DNA of 64,000 nt from Bipolaris cookei (GCA_002286855.1 NRSV01000026.1:10553-74552), one strand, 5' to 3'. Numbered from the stretch's first letter, positions 39,901 to 52,601 are shown. Numbers and translations are program-made. Notes: generated by a model from the letters alone, not told the origin.

Positions 39901-42699
39901 GGTAGGTGGGTTGATTTAATTTGATGCGGAGAGATGGAATTTGTTTGGAATAGGTTGTGAGAGTTGATACACAGCAACCCTGTTGAGCTGGCAAGATGGG
40001 TTGTGAGTACGTAAGCGGGTGTTGGACCTGCTTCCTGCAACACGGGATGAGCAGACTGTTGAACAAAATGATAAGAGGTGCGTTGCTGACTGGTGGATAT
40101 CCAGTGGGATGAGAATACTATGACGGAATTAAGGGTGGTGCTTTGATATGTGATATTGACTGCGTTCTCTTAGGATATAGTTATTCGTGATTATGTTTTC
40201 TTCGGATTATGGCGAACAATACTATACAACAGGACTACGGTCTATATTGATGTTTAAACCAACATCATGCAACAGTTGCCTCTTCCTGCCGTTAGGTACA
40301 AATCACAGACAGATAGTGGTGACGTATGATAGGTGTGGCGCAGCATGTGACGTTTTGATTGATTGATTGATTGTTGTGTAATTGGTGGCGAGGCAAGTGC
40401 GATAAAGTCCTTTGTTGTGGGAGAAACATTCTCCATCATTTTGTGCAAGACTGGAGGGAAAAGCCCCTGTCATTTTGCGGTTGGATGTGTCGATTAAGGG
40501 CTATTGGTGTGATTTGTCAATGACAAGACACGATACATACGAGTGGTGTTGCGATGTGACTTTGACAGCATGCATCGCAGCTCCTTTTTTTTCTTTTCTT
40601 TTCTACATATGTGTCAGAGGGTCTAGGCAGCAAACGCGTATACTGTGTTGATATTGCTAGTGATAGCTAGGTTTCCACGTGGGAGTAAAGCATTGCCATT
40701 GGCCACACGTAAGGCAAGAGACACATGCCTCTCTGTCAAGATTGGGCTATATTACATGAACCAAGATCATCAGCTGGGATATCGCTGATCGTCATATGTG
40801 CCGCGAGCGACGGGTCAGAGTACTCGTGATCGGCCTTTTCTACACGACATTGTGTTGTTGTGCATAGGCATGTCATGAAGAAACAGAGGCTGAGGTCGAA
40901 AGGCCCTCTTGCTCGTGCAACATGTGATGATATGAGAGGGTCAAGGGATTTCTCAGTATGTACTTAGTTTGATAATGCGGTGTTTGCCTTATGCTTACAA
41001 GTCCGTAACCAGTGTTTTTACAGTCTAACATCAATAGTAGGGGCTCTACATACGTGTTCTACATAGGTGTTGGTGTTACAGTCGATTGACAAGGTTTTTG
41101 TGGCTCGTGGGAAATCAGGGTAAATGCGATGGTAATACCGAAACCTGTCCAATCAGCAGCCAAAGATACCATGCCCACCACTTGGACGCTTGACATTCTA
41201 CTAACCAAGACGCCACTTTCGTCATTCACGGGGCTGAGATGGCTTTGGCTAAGTGTAGTGGTGTTGGGGCTTGATTGGTGCATGCCACGACGAGATTGCA
41301 CAATGAGCATGAAAGTCCAAGGGGGCAAGCAGACACGAGTGCAACTATCACATGGGAAAGGATGATAACGTTTCAAGATAGTTTGAGCGGCCGAGGAAGG
41401 GTGTGTGTGTATGGTGTTGGGGATGTTTGCCGGCTTGGGCGAGGATGCGGCGCATGTAACGACACACAGGTCATGAAGCAGGAAGAGGGTCGTGTCAAGT
41501 AAGTAGGCGGTATTTGCTGGCTTGGGTTACAGGACTCTTGTGATGGACTGACGCACCGTGACTCGAGAGGGTTGTCGGACAGGCGATGGCAAGAGACAAA
41601 ATAAGTATGTACGGAATATGGATGGGACGTGGGCCAATGGGCATGCGGGTAGGGGTGGGACGGAAAACAGGCTTTTTGGCCAATGGCCCAATCAGCGAGG
41701 CTGCTGCCGGCCCACCGCCCGGCTCTAGTCGAACAAGTGTGAGCGGGAGCGCCATGCATCTGGCAGCACTGCACGTGGCCAGTCACAGCGACGAGGGGTT
41801 TTGCCGGCGAAAGGTCTAGAGGGGATTGTCGAGAAAGACAGCGGTTGCTTTTGCCTCGGGCGTGGGCCGGCATGCCGAGAGCAGCGCCTGGCGAGAGTGA
41901 TTGGTGGCTAGAGCCGATGGATGCTGCGTGTGCTGCCTGACCTAAAAGATGACATGGGTTTCCGACACGGAGGGATAAGGTTGGGCGCAGCAGCACCGAG
42001 CAGGCCCCCAGACGGCCGCCAGCCGTCGTTCACGGGCGCTAGAGGCAGAGGTAGAGGCAGAGGCAAAGGCAGAGGCAGAGGCAGAGGCGGATGCGTTGGA
42101 GCTGCGGCGGGCGTCGTAGGGCCAGAGGGACTAAGGCGACGGCCATGGGCGAACAGCAGTTCCGTGGATCTTGAGCACTGGGTCCTGAGGCCGATCTCGC
42201 TGTGGGCGCCCCTCGCGGCCATGATTCGCTCGAGGCCCGGTACTTGGTGCGCCAAACAGCCGGGCGTGGTGGGCTTGGTGGGCTTGGTCGCCAGCGCGGC
42301 CACGGCTGGGGCAGGCACCAGGAGCCACAACCACAAAGGCGGGCTGCGGCACTGCACTAATGCTCACTCGCTGCCATTGCCATGCTCCTTTTTCCTGTCC
42401 GCTGCCCGGACTGGGAGGAGGGCCGGCCAGCCTGTGAGCGCGCAGCTGGCGGCCGTGTGGAGCCCGCACCAAATCCGCGACATGCCGCACACAGAGTCTA
42501 CTCGTACGTCTCGTACGTAGGCTAAAGCTACGCCCCGGCCTAGACCCAACGTTGCTCACACGCCCGCCCGTGCTGCACACGACAGGACACACGCGGCTCG
42601 ACGACACGGTCGAGTCGTCTGCTGTGTGGTGGGTGGCGTCTGTCCGCTTGCGACGGAGAGGCGAGGGCGAGGGGGCAGAAGGGTGTACCTGTCGATGAG
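39901..42699. other. Long intergenic region, no gene supported
   Basis: About 2.8 kb. 39901-41400 is AT-balanced with short frames only. 41900-42650 is GC-rich with overlapping long frames on both strands (for example 41921-42520 and 42131-42727) that reflect composition, and a GGCAGA-type hexanucleotide repeat at 42041-42089 giving Gly-Arg or Pro-Leu runs. It may contain distal promoter of the Whi3-like gene or a non-coding transcript. Confidence 0.5.
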
Positions 42700-43574
42700 T
42701 GCGACAGCGAATCCAGGACTCGCACACAGTATGTAATCAAACTAGCTCAGCACTGTGCCTCTCCCTTCCCCCCCTCCCCAAGCATGGTCCGCTCCCAACG
42801 CGCGCCGCCTCCGCTGGCTTGTCACCAAGCAGAAGCCAGTCGCACCCCCAACCGTTGTCTCTGCCTGCCTGCCTGCCCTGCCCTGCCCTGCCTTGCTCTG
42901 TTCCCCTACTTGCCTCTCCACCACCACCCCCCCACCACCACAATCACGTCCTCCCTCTCCATCATCATCATCCCCTCCACTACCACCACCACCACTCTTT
43001 TTCCACTCCTGCAAGGCTGCAATCTCTACCGCGCCAGCTCCACTGCTGCCATAGCGACTAGCAACACGGCGATCGAGAAAAACAAGAGCAGGTGCAAGAC
43101 AGCTGCGACTAGTTGGGCACCACCATTACTACCATCATCCTCCCCTCTACGGCTGCAGTGTGCCTGTAAGTGCGTATATCCTCTGACGACACCCGGCGCG
43201 GCTCCTGGCCCTGCCACCCATTGGCTTAAGCGTCCCACCCCCCAGGCCGCTTCGACAGCGCGGATCGCCCAGGCTCGCCGTCGCTCCCAGCTCGAGTCCG
43301 CGTCTGCGCCCAACAAGCCCCTCTGCCTACCACCATCGCTGGCCTGAGTCGACGCCTGTTTTCTGCCCACCCTCCGCACACCACCGTCACCTCGATCTCT
43401 CCCATACCCCCTTCGTTTCCAACAGCGCATACGACCTCTCTCTTTGTCTTTGGCGCATGCTCATCCCATCACCCGCTGCCTGCCAGCGCTGCTCTCGGCT
43501 GCCCGTCGTACCCTTCTGGCCGCGTCCTTTGTCCCTGCGACACCCGTCCCGACAGCGTCACCACACACGACACC
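42700..43574 (+). promoter_or_regulatory. Pyrimidine-rich promoter/leader of the Whi3-like gene
   Basis: Nearly 900 bp of C/T-rich sequence with CCTGCCCTGC and CACCACCACC repeats leading to the ATG at 43575. Several upstream ATGs occur (for example 42784, 43457). It reads like a long fungal 5' leader with upstream ORFs, as expected for a regulated developmental gene; the transcription start is not visible. Confidence 0.5.
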
Positions 43575-45269
43575 ATGGCCACCAGACCTAGCCCCAGCAG
43601 CACAAGTCCTTCGGTCCTATCCAACAGCCCCTTTCCCCACGGCTCCCACACCAGCTCCACATCGTCGTCGCCGCCAAAGTTCTTTGCCTCGCACAAAACC
43701 ATGACTGTCGACGCCTTTGCACCACACGTCTATCCTACCCCCGGCGCAATCGGAGAGCGCAGGCCCCTGGACAAAGGCTCCGTCGTCAGCACTCGCCACA
43801 GCATTCTTTTGCGCAAGCTGCCCAGTAACAGCGATCGTGAGGCAGTGCGCAACATTCTCCTCTTTGCCAAAGACCTCGTTGACTGCGAGGTCCTTTCACA
43901 GCCCAGGCACGCAGACGACAAGGGTTTCGCCTGCGCAGTGGCCCATTTCCAGACGTACGAGGGCGCAAAGGAAGCCCGCGATTTGCTAAATGGCAAGCGC
44001 AATGCTACCAACGATGCCACGCTTGTTGTCGAGTTGATGCACGAGGCACCGTCCGGCACCGTCGGGTCGCGTCGCAATACCCTCGATAGCATACCTGCGC
44101 GCCAGGCCTCCGTAGTAAGCTCAATGTCCACTTCGACTGCCAATGGCCGGCAGTCCTCGCGATACAACGGCACCTTCCAAAACATGGAGAAGATGTCCCC
44201 ACCCAACGGGACCCCAGGTCTTGGCAACGGAGAATTCCCGGTCAACAACCTCTTCTCGCCAACATCTCCCGTCAACACGTCTTTTGCGAGCCGCAATTTA
44301 GGCAAGTCAGTCATTAACGACGAGGCTGATGATGACGATGGACTGCTAAACGAGTCAATTGGATATGCCACTGGTGGCCCCCAGGCTCAGTCAGGCATGC
44401 AGCGCCGCGCCACAAATCCAAACTCTTCCACCATCCCCGTCCAGCGCTTTGGAAGTCTTTCTCTCAACACTAACGGCGCTACCGGAGTCAAGTCTCCGCC
44501 CATGTCAAACTATGCATCCCCTCGTTCCAGTTCCAACATGCAGTCACCAGTTCCTACCATGTCTACCATGTCTACCATGTCTACCATGTCTCCGCACAGC
44601 ATTCCATCTGCTTTAAGCAGTGGACCGAGCACTGGCTACCAGCAGTATTCTCAGCACTTTGCGAGGCCCACGTATCCGCCTGTCAATCCAGCCGACCAGA
44701 ATCCACCGTGCAACACTCTTTACGTGGGCAATCTCCCAATGGACACCTCCGAGGACGAGCTCAAAGCCGTCTTTTCAAAGCAGCGCGGATACAAGCGCCT
44801 CTGTTTCCGGACCAAGCAGAACGGCCCCATGTGCTTTGTCGAATTCGAAGACACGTCTTTTGCTACCAAGGCTCTCAACGAGCTCTATGGATACATGCTC
44901 CACAACAGTATCAAGGGCGGCATCCGCCTGAGCTTTTCCAAGAATCCCTTGGGTGTGCGCAGCGGCCAGAACTCTGGCCTTGGTCCACAGTCTGCCATCA
45001 CCCCAACTACCCCTCTTTCAGCTTTTAGTAACGGCGTCGCTGCCCCCCCTGGTTTCTCAACCGCTACTGGCCCACCGCCGGGCTTGTCAGCACCTCCCGG
45101 GCTATCCGCGGCAAGCCACGCCAATGGTAGCTCTGCCTTTGGCATGTACGCCAATGGGGGATTCGGGATGGGTCCCAACGACATGGCTGCCTCTATGCGT
45201 CAACCACTAGCGTCCAGCGGCACTGGCAACGGCTTTGGAGGCTACTCCTCATTCATGATGGGGCGCTAG
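43575..45269 (+). CDS. whi3: Whi3-like RRM RNA-binding protein
   Basis: Single exon, 564 residues. An RRM-like region near the N-terminus (about residues 72-145; HSILLRKLPSNSDREAVRNI, FACAVAHFQTYEGAKEARD) and a canonical RRM at about 380-455 with RNP2 LYVGNL and RNP1 GPMCFVEF, followed by YGYMLHNSIKGGIRLSFSKN, which is diagnostic of the Whi3 group. The rest is Ser/Pro/Asn-rich low complexity with a four-fold TCTACCATG repeat (MSTMSTMSTMS, about 44560-44590) and a Gly/Pro/Ala-rich tail. Budding-yeast Whi3 binds G1 cyclin and other mRNAs, restrains cell-cycle entry and forms condensates. The start codon context CACCATGG is strong. Confidence 0.85.
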   Translation: MATRPSPSSTSPSVLSNSPFPHGSHTSSTSSSPPKFFASHKTMTVDAFAPHVYPTPGAIGERRPLDKGSVVSTRHSILLRKLPSNSDREAVRNILLFAKDLVDCEVLSQPRHADDKGFACAVAHFQTYEGAKEARDLLNGKRNATNDATLVVELMHEAPSGTVGSRRNTLDSIPARQASVVSSMSTSTANGRQSSRYNGTFQNMEKMSPPNGTPGLGNGEFPVNNLFSPTSPVNTSFASRNLGKSVINDEADDDDGLLNESIGYATGGPQAQSGMQRRATNPNSSTIPVQRFGSLSLNTNGATGVKSPPMSNYASPRSSSNMQSPVPTMSTMSTMSTMSPHSIPSALSSGPSTGYQQYSQHFARPTYPPVNPADQNPPCNTLYVGNLPMDTSEDELKAVFSKQRGYKRLCFRTKQNGPMCFVEFEDTSFATKALNELYGYMLHNSIKGGIRLSFSKNPLGVRSGQNSGLGPQSAITPTTPLSAFSNGVAAPPGFSTATGPPPGLSAPPGLSAASHANGSSAFGMYANGGFGMGPNDMAASMRQPLASSGTGNGFGGYSSFMMGR

Positions 45270-46489
45270 GCGCACCCATACTAATCTGCTATGCCATTAC
45301 GAGTGATGATAACGGAGTTGACGGCGCATTCATCACAGAGCATTTGCAAATTTTGCTTCGTCTATTGTTGACACTATTTTCAGTCATTTCGGTCATGGCG
45401 AGGTGTTGAGTGTCTGGGTTATATTTGGCTTCATTAAACTACGGGCATGGGTACTGGCGCGGAATCTCCTGGGCTATCATGCCTGTTGGACGTGGACCTC
45501 TTTCCAGCATACAGCGATGATTCCCCCTTGTGCGATTGCTCATTTGGTTCCCCCTGGAGTTCGGAGAGAGTTTCCATCTATTTCCTGATCTTTTTTTATT
45601 CCCTCCCCATGCACGGTCCTCGGACCTGCATCTATCCAGAGTATTTCTTCTGTCATTTTCGCAGGAAAGCCGGACTGCATGGACACTCTCATGTTCATGT
45701 TGTGGGCATATTTTTGGGGTTTTTTTCCGATGTCTGTTTTTTCTTCTCTTATTCATTTGCAGCACATTTGGTACTTGCACTCATCGTTCGGCGCGACCAA
45801 GTTCTAATGGGCATTGGCTTTCCATGGGCGACTAGCAGAACATACAGGTGCCGGTGTCTTTGCATGGAGAGCACTTGGATTGGTTCACGATTGTTTCTTT
45901 TCATTTTTTAAGGGGATCGTTTACACGATAGATGCGCATGCAGCGCTACAATATGTCTGAGCTGGACACTGTCCTGTCTTTACAGCGTATTGATTCGTTG
46001 GCATTCATGTTTCGCTCATGTTCCCCTCACAGTGGCTTTTGTTCTGTATGCAACGGCCTTGTTTTACTCAATACCCTTTTAAATGCAAATGTGGAGTTAG
46101 GGACAAAATCTAAGGTGCATCTAACAAGAACTCATTGACCATGGTGATGCTTTGCTTTCATTTGTTGTTTCATGCGTGGTTGGGTAAATTTCATGAAGCC
46201 GTTGCAGTTGAAGAATTGACAAACTACGTCACATGAATTGACTCAATTCGTGGTATACTGTCCAATTTCATTTCTACTATAATAGTGCGGAAGTCCAAAG
46301 GCTACGCTTTGTATGGATGCCAAGACGCTAGCCACAAATTCCGACTTGCTCAGAATTTCCTGCAAGCTAACCATCACTTCACACTCTGCTGCATCACTGC
46401 CTATTATACCCATCCGCCTCTTCCCTTCTTCTTTCCCTTTTGTAATTTTATTTGCCCATGCCAATGCGGTAGCATCTGCTCGACCCAAC
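45270..46489. other. Intergenic, no gene seen
   Basis: 3' flank of the Whi3-like gene (T-rich stretches near 45590-45760) and promoter of the mitoribosomal gene. ORFs such as 45447-45911 are T-rich and lack domains. Confidence 0.55.
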
Positions 46490-47927
46490 ATGCCTCCTCG
46501 GTTACAAGCTTCAAAATTTTCAGCACCAGCTGTCCCACAGATTTCCTCACGCTCAGTCGCGGGGCCACATACTTCGTCGTTACCAGTACGGTCATCGCGG
46601 CAATTTTCACAGACACCATGTTCCCAAGTGACATTACGGCGGAGGAAATTCTATGAGTGGCTCAATGGGCCTGGCCGACAGCTGAAGGAACCCATACCTG
46701 ATTCAACAAACTACCTAGGAGCCTACGACAAGTATGGCAACCTAGTACGTGCGGGTCCAGGATGGCGAAAGGGTGGCGCTGCGAAAGCTGCTACTGCGAC
46801 CAAGACGGACACATCCAATGCCGAATTCCAGGTGGACAAACCGGCCGAGGAGAAAACGCCTGAAGCACAGGAGAATCTGGACGAGCTGGAAGCAGCGATA
46901 CGATCTAGTGATGCTGAAAGCAAGGAGATGAGCAAGAAAGGCGAAGAGGCGGATGATGGCAAGCTTCCCCCAGAAACGGCGGAAGACTTACGACCATTTC
47001 CCCTCAACCAGTATTTTCGCAGTCAACCAGTCCTGAGTGAGGACTTGCGCGAAGCGATATACAACCGAGTGAAAAAGGAAGGCGCGACCGTATCACTTGC
47101 CAGCGTCGAGTTCGGCGTCAGCAACGAACGTGTTGGCGCCGTGGTGCGGCTGAAGCAGATGGAGAAGGAGTGGGTAGCCCAGGTATGTTACATTTTTTTT
47201 CAACACCTTCCACGACATGATGAGCTTCTTAAAAAAATCGATTAGTCTTTAAGACACCCACATGGTTACAAAACTTAAGTCATGCTCTTGCTGAACGTCG
47301 TCATCACACCTACTACATAAAGTGCAACACGCTCGACAACAATTGCTGACGCGATTTCAACAGGGCAAGAAGTTGGCATTACCTTACTCCAAAGCCGTCC
47401 TTTCCATGCTTCCTACAACTCCATATATCAACCCCTCTTTACCACAAAATAAAGGCAAGAGGCCAGTCACTCATGAGCCTATTAATGACCTCATTGTGCA
47501 CCCCGCGACACGACAACAACTATTTGTGCCAGTTGCCGAGTCGCGTCGCTTTACACGTGTCGATGCTGGCAAGGCGTTTGATAACAACCTCCTGCCTGCT
47601 GATGCGCGTATTCCCCACCCAGAACTGGTGCAGGCAGAGCGGGAGCTCGAGGCAGGCCTTGGCTTCGAGGAGCGAAGGAAGCTTGCTGAAGAACGCCTAG
47701 AAAAGCAACAAGAGCAAAAGAAGAAGGAGGAGAGAAGGAAGGAGGCCGAGTTGAAGGCTTTGAAGGTGGTGCCTCAACGGAGATGGGATTTTGTCATCCA
47801 GGATGTTAGTGTCGAGGCTGCGGGACGCGATGGAAGAGGAGCGGCGGCAGCTGGATGGCGGTATGGTGTACCACATCAGGACCGCAAGCGAGGTATACCC
47901 AAGATCCCTACGCGGGTAGAAGCATAG
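46490..47927 (+). CDS. Mitochondrial ribosomal small-subunit protein, Bot1/mS45 type
   Basis: Exons 46490-47182 and 47364-47927 give 418 residues. The N-terminus (MPPRLQASKFSAPAVPQISS..., Arg/Ser-rich) is a mitochondrial presequence; the in-frame ATG at 46313 would bury it, so 46490 is chosen. The conserved block KFYEWLNGPGRQLKEPIPDS and the later RPFPLNQYFRSQPVLSE / VSNERVGAVVRLKQMEKEW / ALPYSKAVLSMLP mark the eukaryotic mitochondrial regulator family (fission-yeast Bot1, yeast Mrps35, mS45). The C-terminus has a Lys/Glu coiled coil and ends DRKRGIPKIPTRVEA. It acts in mitochondrial translation. The intron is long (181 bp) but has a good branch (GCTGAC) and acceptor. Confidence 0.85.
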
Positions 47928-48194
47928 GTGCATCTTAGTGTAAAATCACATGATCAAAGCACGCGTCCACACACGGATCGCACAAGGGAAGCAACCCAAA
48001 ACTCTTACGCAGTCTATGACATGGACTTCCTTGATGTATAGCATATGGTATGATCCCGAATCTACGTGCCTACGACAGGGCACATGAATAATTACGAATA
48101 TTCCTACAAGAGCACGCATTGTGACATGGTGTACACGAACCAAGTCCATTGCTAGCTCTGCCATGTACAAGTTTTGACATGACTTTTCTCTTCT

Positions 48195-48802
48195 TCACCG
48201 GTACTGGACCTTCTGGCCACCCCGCTTCTCCATCTTGGCCTGTCTCTTGCTTGCCTGTGGCTGGGGCACACCTGCAGCATCCTGGAAGCCGCCTCTCATG
48301 CCAGAGTAAGTGCCCCAGGCAGCATAGGCACTGTAGGCGGGGATGACAGTCCACAGCAACCAAGCATAGTCGCCCGCAATGGCAGCCAGAATAATGCAGC
48401 CATAGGTCCAGTAAACCACATCCCACATGTACTCGGTCAGGCCCTTGGCATCGAGGTCCTCGCCAGGTCGCTTCACGGCGCCCTCGGCAGTGAGGGTAGG
48501 GCGAGAGAGGCGCTCAAAGTAAAGCTGGATGAGGAGCTGCGGGGCCGAGAGGAGCAGGTAGAGAAGCAGCGACTTGCGGGATAGAGAGGCGCGGAAGATG
48601 AGGGCTCGGAATAGCCACCAGAAGCCATGGACAATTAGTGTGACGTAGAGGGTCTGGTTAAGGCGCTTGGTGTTGGAGGCGGCAAGCGTTTTGGTAGCTT
48701 TCTAGGCAAGGGGATGAGCGATTGTCGAGGCAAGAAGGGTTTCTTCGACGACACATCTCGCAGTGGAGGACTAGTGTGGCGTGCAAGACGTACCTGTGCC
48801 AT
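48195..48802 (-). CDS. snd2: SND2/TMEM208-like ER protein
   Basis: Exons 48794-48802 (ATG GCA CAG only) and 48195-48701 give 171 residues. Reads MAQKATKTLAASNTKRLNQT, then hydrophobic segments (TLYVTLIVHGFWWLFRALIF, LLLYLLLSAPQLLIQLYF, a longer pair in YWTYGCIILAAIAGDYAWLL ... AYSAYAAWGTYSG) and a basic tail (KRQAKMEKRGGQKVQYR). This is the DUF788/TMEM208 family; yeast Snd2 acts in SRP-independent targeting of membrane proteins to the ER. The nine-nucleotide first exon is supported by a perfect GTACGT donor and by frame continuity. The minus-strand 3' end lies about 270 bp from the end of the mitoribosomal gene. Confidence 0.85.
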
Positions 48803-49229
48803 GATGACGGCGAGTGTGGTGAAGCAGCAAAAACAGGGTGCGGAACTGTGAAGGAGGATTGTGATGTGTATGGCCCAAGCGCCATAACAAGCGCGCGCAG
48901 CCTAGATCGCGACAAAGGCGAGCAACAAACGTCGCGAACATCGCCGCCGCCGTCTCTTCTTCCTACGCACTCGTCCGGACTATACCGATCTCTACTGCCG
49001 TTGGAGTTGTGTGGACCCGTGTTTACCAATTCACTTTGTCGAATACGCCGCCAGCGTTATTCCGAACAGCCACCGAGACACTGAAACGACCTTCACCACA
49101 ACACGCCTTCCCTACGCCAACCCCCCGGGCCCACGCCCTCACCAAGTCTTACCACCACCTCCGCTCTTCCCATGACCACTCGTACTATGAGCCCTCCAGC
49201 CTAGATCCTCTCCTTGTCGTCAGGAAAGC
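48803..49229. promoter_or_regulatory. Divergent promoter region, SND2 / CDC27
   Basis: 427 bp between start codons. ORFs crossing it are chance frames. Pyrimidine-rich sequence precedes the CDC27 start. Confidence 0.55.
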
Positions 49230-51605
49230 ATGTCACCCCCGCCAGGCGTCAATGCCCAGCTGCGCCAGCTCATATACTACCATCTCGACAACGGCTTTGT
49301 TGAAAACGCCCTGTTCCTTGCTGGCCGCTTGCAAGCACTCGAACCCCGAAATCCAGACGCAGCGCACCTGCTTGCCCTCTGCAATCTTCGCCTGGGTAGA
49401 TACAAGGCCGCCTTTGACGATGCGCGCACCAAGGGAATGCACACGCAGCATCTGGGATGCGCTTACGTATTCGCCCATGCTTGTCTCGCCCTAGGCCGCC
49501 ATGAGCTGGGTGGCCAGGCGCTGGAGAAGGTGCGCAGTCTGTGGGCAGGGCGCAACCACTGGAGTAGGTTGTCCACGCAGGCCTTCTCGGCCCCGATCCG
49601 CTAACAAAGAATCCAGATAAACACTCCGAGACTTCGCGACGACATGTTCCAGATGCAGCAGCCTGCTATTGCCTACTAGGCAAACTATACGCAGCACATG
49701 GCGATACCAGAAAAGCCATTGACTACTTCGTCGAAGCGCTCAAGATCAATTCCTTCATGTGGGATGCATTCACCGGCCTCTGCGATATTGGCGCCGTCGT
49801 CCGCCCACACAACATCTTCAAGATCACACCTGATATGCTTCCCTTCGCCTCAACACCCGATATAGATCCTTTCAACACCTCAAGGCAAGCCAACGACGGT
49901 GGACTTAATATGGGAGGATCAAATCTGCTTTCAAAGCTAAACGGTCGCGCTACGCAACCCAACTCGCACCACGAATTCGACACTCCGGTGGCGAATGGCC
50001 AGAATATGCATGATGAACACGTCATGATGGCTGAAACTGGTGGCCCTGTCATGTCACGCGCAGTCACCTCAAGGGTACGCACCAAGACGAATCCAGATGG
50101 CGACCAGACGGACATCCCACGGCCCGTATACCAGAATGGACATAAGAGGACTGTTTCTGGTCATTCATTACACCAAACACAGAACGCACCTCCCCAGCCA
50201 TTGGACCCCACTGCAGCACCACCACGGCGCAGTGTGAGATTGTTAAACTCCATTACCCAGATCCGACCATCAAACCCCAGGCAAGGGATGACATCAAGTA
50301 AAGAAATTGAGTCGAAAGAGCGGCGTGAAATGCGAAAAGCAAGAGCCGCGGCTCCTAAATCACGATCAGGGACTACATCGACCGTAGGAAGAGTTGTTAG
50401 TGGAAACAGGAAACCGCATATCGAGACGTCTGAGCCATCGAAACCTGAGGGCAGACCCCAAAACGGGGCGCCAGTGGCTGTAGCTCCGCCTCCGAGAATG
50501 GCTCCACCGGCTGACACATCACGGGAGCGGGAGGTTTTGAATTGGTTGCTAGACCTACTTCTCAAGATTGGTTCGGGCTATCGACATCTGAGTCGCTATG
50601 ATGCGTCCAAGGCGTTGGAAGCATTCACAGCCGTACCCAAGGCACAGCGCGAAACACCCTGGGTCCTTGCACAAATCGGCAAAGCATACTACGAGCGCAC
50701 ACACTACGCAGAAGCAGGAAGCACATTCCGAAAGATTCGAGAAATGGCGCCTTCTTCATTAGAGCATATGGAGGTATATTCCAACACATTATGGCAACTG
50801 AAAGATGAGGTGTCCTTGGGCCACCTTGCCCACACACTTATGGATCAAGACCGACTCTCCCCACAAGCATGGTGTGCACTCGGCAATGCTAGTTCTCTGG
50901 ACCGGCAGCATGATGATGCTGTAAAATGTTTCTCACGCGCTACACAGCTGGATCCAAAGTTCGCCTATGCTTACACACTACAAGGACACGAGCACGTGGC
51001 GAATGAAGAGTTTGACAAAGCCATGGCTGCTTACCGCAATGCCATCAGCGCAGATAACCGGCACTATAATGGGTGGTATGGTTTGGGCAATGTCTATGAA
51101 CGTCTGGGTAAATATGAAGTAGCCGAGAAGCACTATCGGGCAGCGGCAGAAATTAACCAAAACAACGCCATGATACTTGTTCGAATTGGTCTTGTGAGTC
51201 ATTTGCATACACACACACTATCTACTTCACTACTAACAAAATCCCCAGGTTTTGGACCGCATGAAGAAAATCGAGCCCGCGCTCTTGCAATTCGAAAACG
51301 CCATAAGAATCGACCCGCGCTCCGTCATGGCCCGCTTCCGCAAATCCCAAGTACTTCTCAAACTCAACGCCTCACAAGAAGCCCTCAAGGAACTCCTGTA
51401 CCTCAAAGACGCCGCACCCGACGACCCAAACATTCATTTCCTACTAGGAAGATGCTACAAGAAACTACGCGACCGCTCAAGTGCCATTCGCCACCTTACC
51501 ATTGCCATGAATCTCGACCCAAAAAGCCACGGCGTCATTAAAGAGGTCATGGAGAGTATCGATCAAGAAGATGATGGGGGATGGAGTAGTGAAGACGAGC
51601 ATTGA
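49230..51605 (+). CDS. cdc27: Anaphase-promoting complex subunit 3 (Cdc27)
   Basis: Exons 49230-49563, 49617-51193 and 51249-51605 give 755 residues. N-terminal APC3 TPR region (LIYYHLDNGFVENALFLAGR ... AHLLALCNLRLGRYKAAF; GKLYAAHGDTRKAIDYFVEA), a disordered Ser/Arg/Pro linker, and C-terminal TPRs (about residues 440-740) such as SWRALGN-type WCALGNASSLDRQHDDAVKC, AYTLQGHEHVANEEFDKAMA and YNGWYGLGNVYERLGKYEVA, ending in an acidic WSSEDEH. Cdc27/APC3 is a scaffold subunit that binds the IR tails of Cdc20/Cdh1 and Doc1 in the APC/C ubiquitin ligase. Splice sites are canonical (GTAGGT, GTGAGT). Confidence 0.92.
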
Positions 51606-52601
51606 TAATTCCGTCTTCTTCTTTTTAAAGAAAGAACTACTTTATTATATTTTATTCTTCTCCTTCTTTTCACGAATCATCCTTTTTTTATGACCTCGAC
51701 CCGTGTGACGAACTATGAACAAAAGTATTACATCTTCTTGTTCCTTTTTACCCCCCCTCGGGAAAGAAAAGGGGGATCTGACGAGCATCTCTCTACTTGT
51801 TTTTTTTTCGGGGGAACTTCTGCATAGCTATGGTTATCACACACTCAGCCACCTTCACCTTCACCCTCACCCTCACCCTCACATTCATACACATACACCA
51901 TCCTCCTCTTTTGATATTTAGCGCATTGTCTCACCAACCCCTTTCTCCTTTCTGTGAAAACATCCAATCCCCATTCTTGCGGCATCCATTCGGGCATTTT
52001 CTGGCAGTTTTTATTTAAGCATTGAGATTAGCGTCGGTGTGGGAAATATGGGGCGGGTTATATCTTTTTTTTTCTCTTTTTTTCTTTCTTTTTTCTCTTC
52101 TTCTTCTTCTTCTTCTTCTTTCGCGCGCTGCTTGTACGGCTTTATGTGATTGTTGAGAGAAGTACCATTGACTGAGTTTTACTGGTCTCTTGGTTTTCTT
52201 TGTTCGTTTCTTGAACGACTTGCTCGGGCTGAATGGCTCTTGGTGAGGATATGAGATTCAAACATGCGTCTTGGAATGAATATTGATTATACCACAAAGT
52301 AGGAGGGATGGTAATTTTTTGGGGGTGATTGTTATGGTGTGACCTGCTTATTTTTTCGCACATTGATAGAAACAATTGATAATGTATGATGCCATTCTGA
52401 AATGAACCTGTCAAATATAGGAATCGAAAAAAAAGCCGGGTGGAATCTTAACAATTGATCACATATCCTCAAAAATCTTTATCAAATGGCAAAACGAATC
52501 CGAACTGTGTTATCAATTCACGTTGGCCAAAAGGCTATAACCTTCATAATCTCGTCCTATACATCTCCTCACTCATGCCTCAAGTGTTGCAACGCAACCA
52601 C
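51606..52601. other. Intergenic between convergent genes; simple repeats
   Basis: Contains CACCCT-type repeats (about 51850-51880), a T-rich stretch and a TTC/CTT trinucleotide run (about 52095-52121). No gene seen; holds the 3' ends of CDC27 and the cytochrome b5 reductase gene. Confidence 0.55.

Noticed and set aside
41908..42727. Long overlapping ORFs on both strands (up to 199 codons)
   Set aside because: Composition artefact of GC-rich DNA with a GGCAGA repeat; products are Gly-Arg or Pro-Leu runs without family resemblance.
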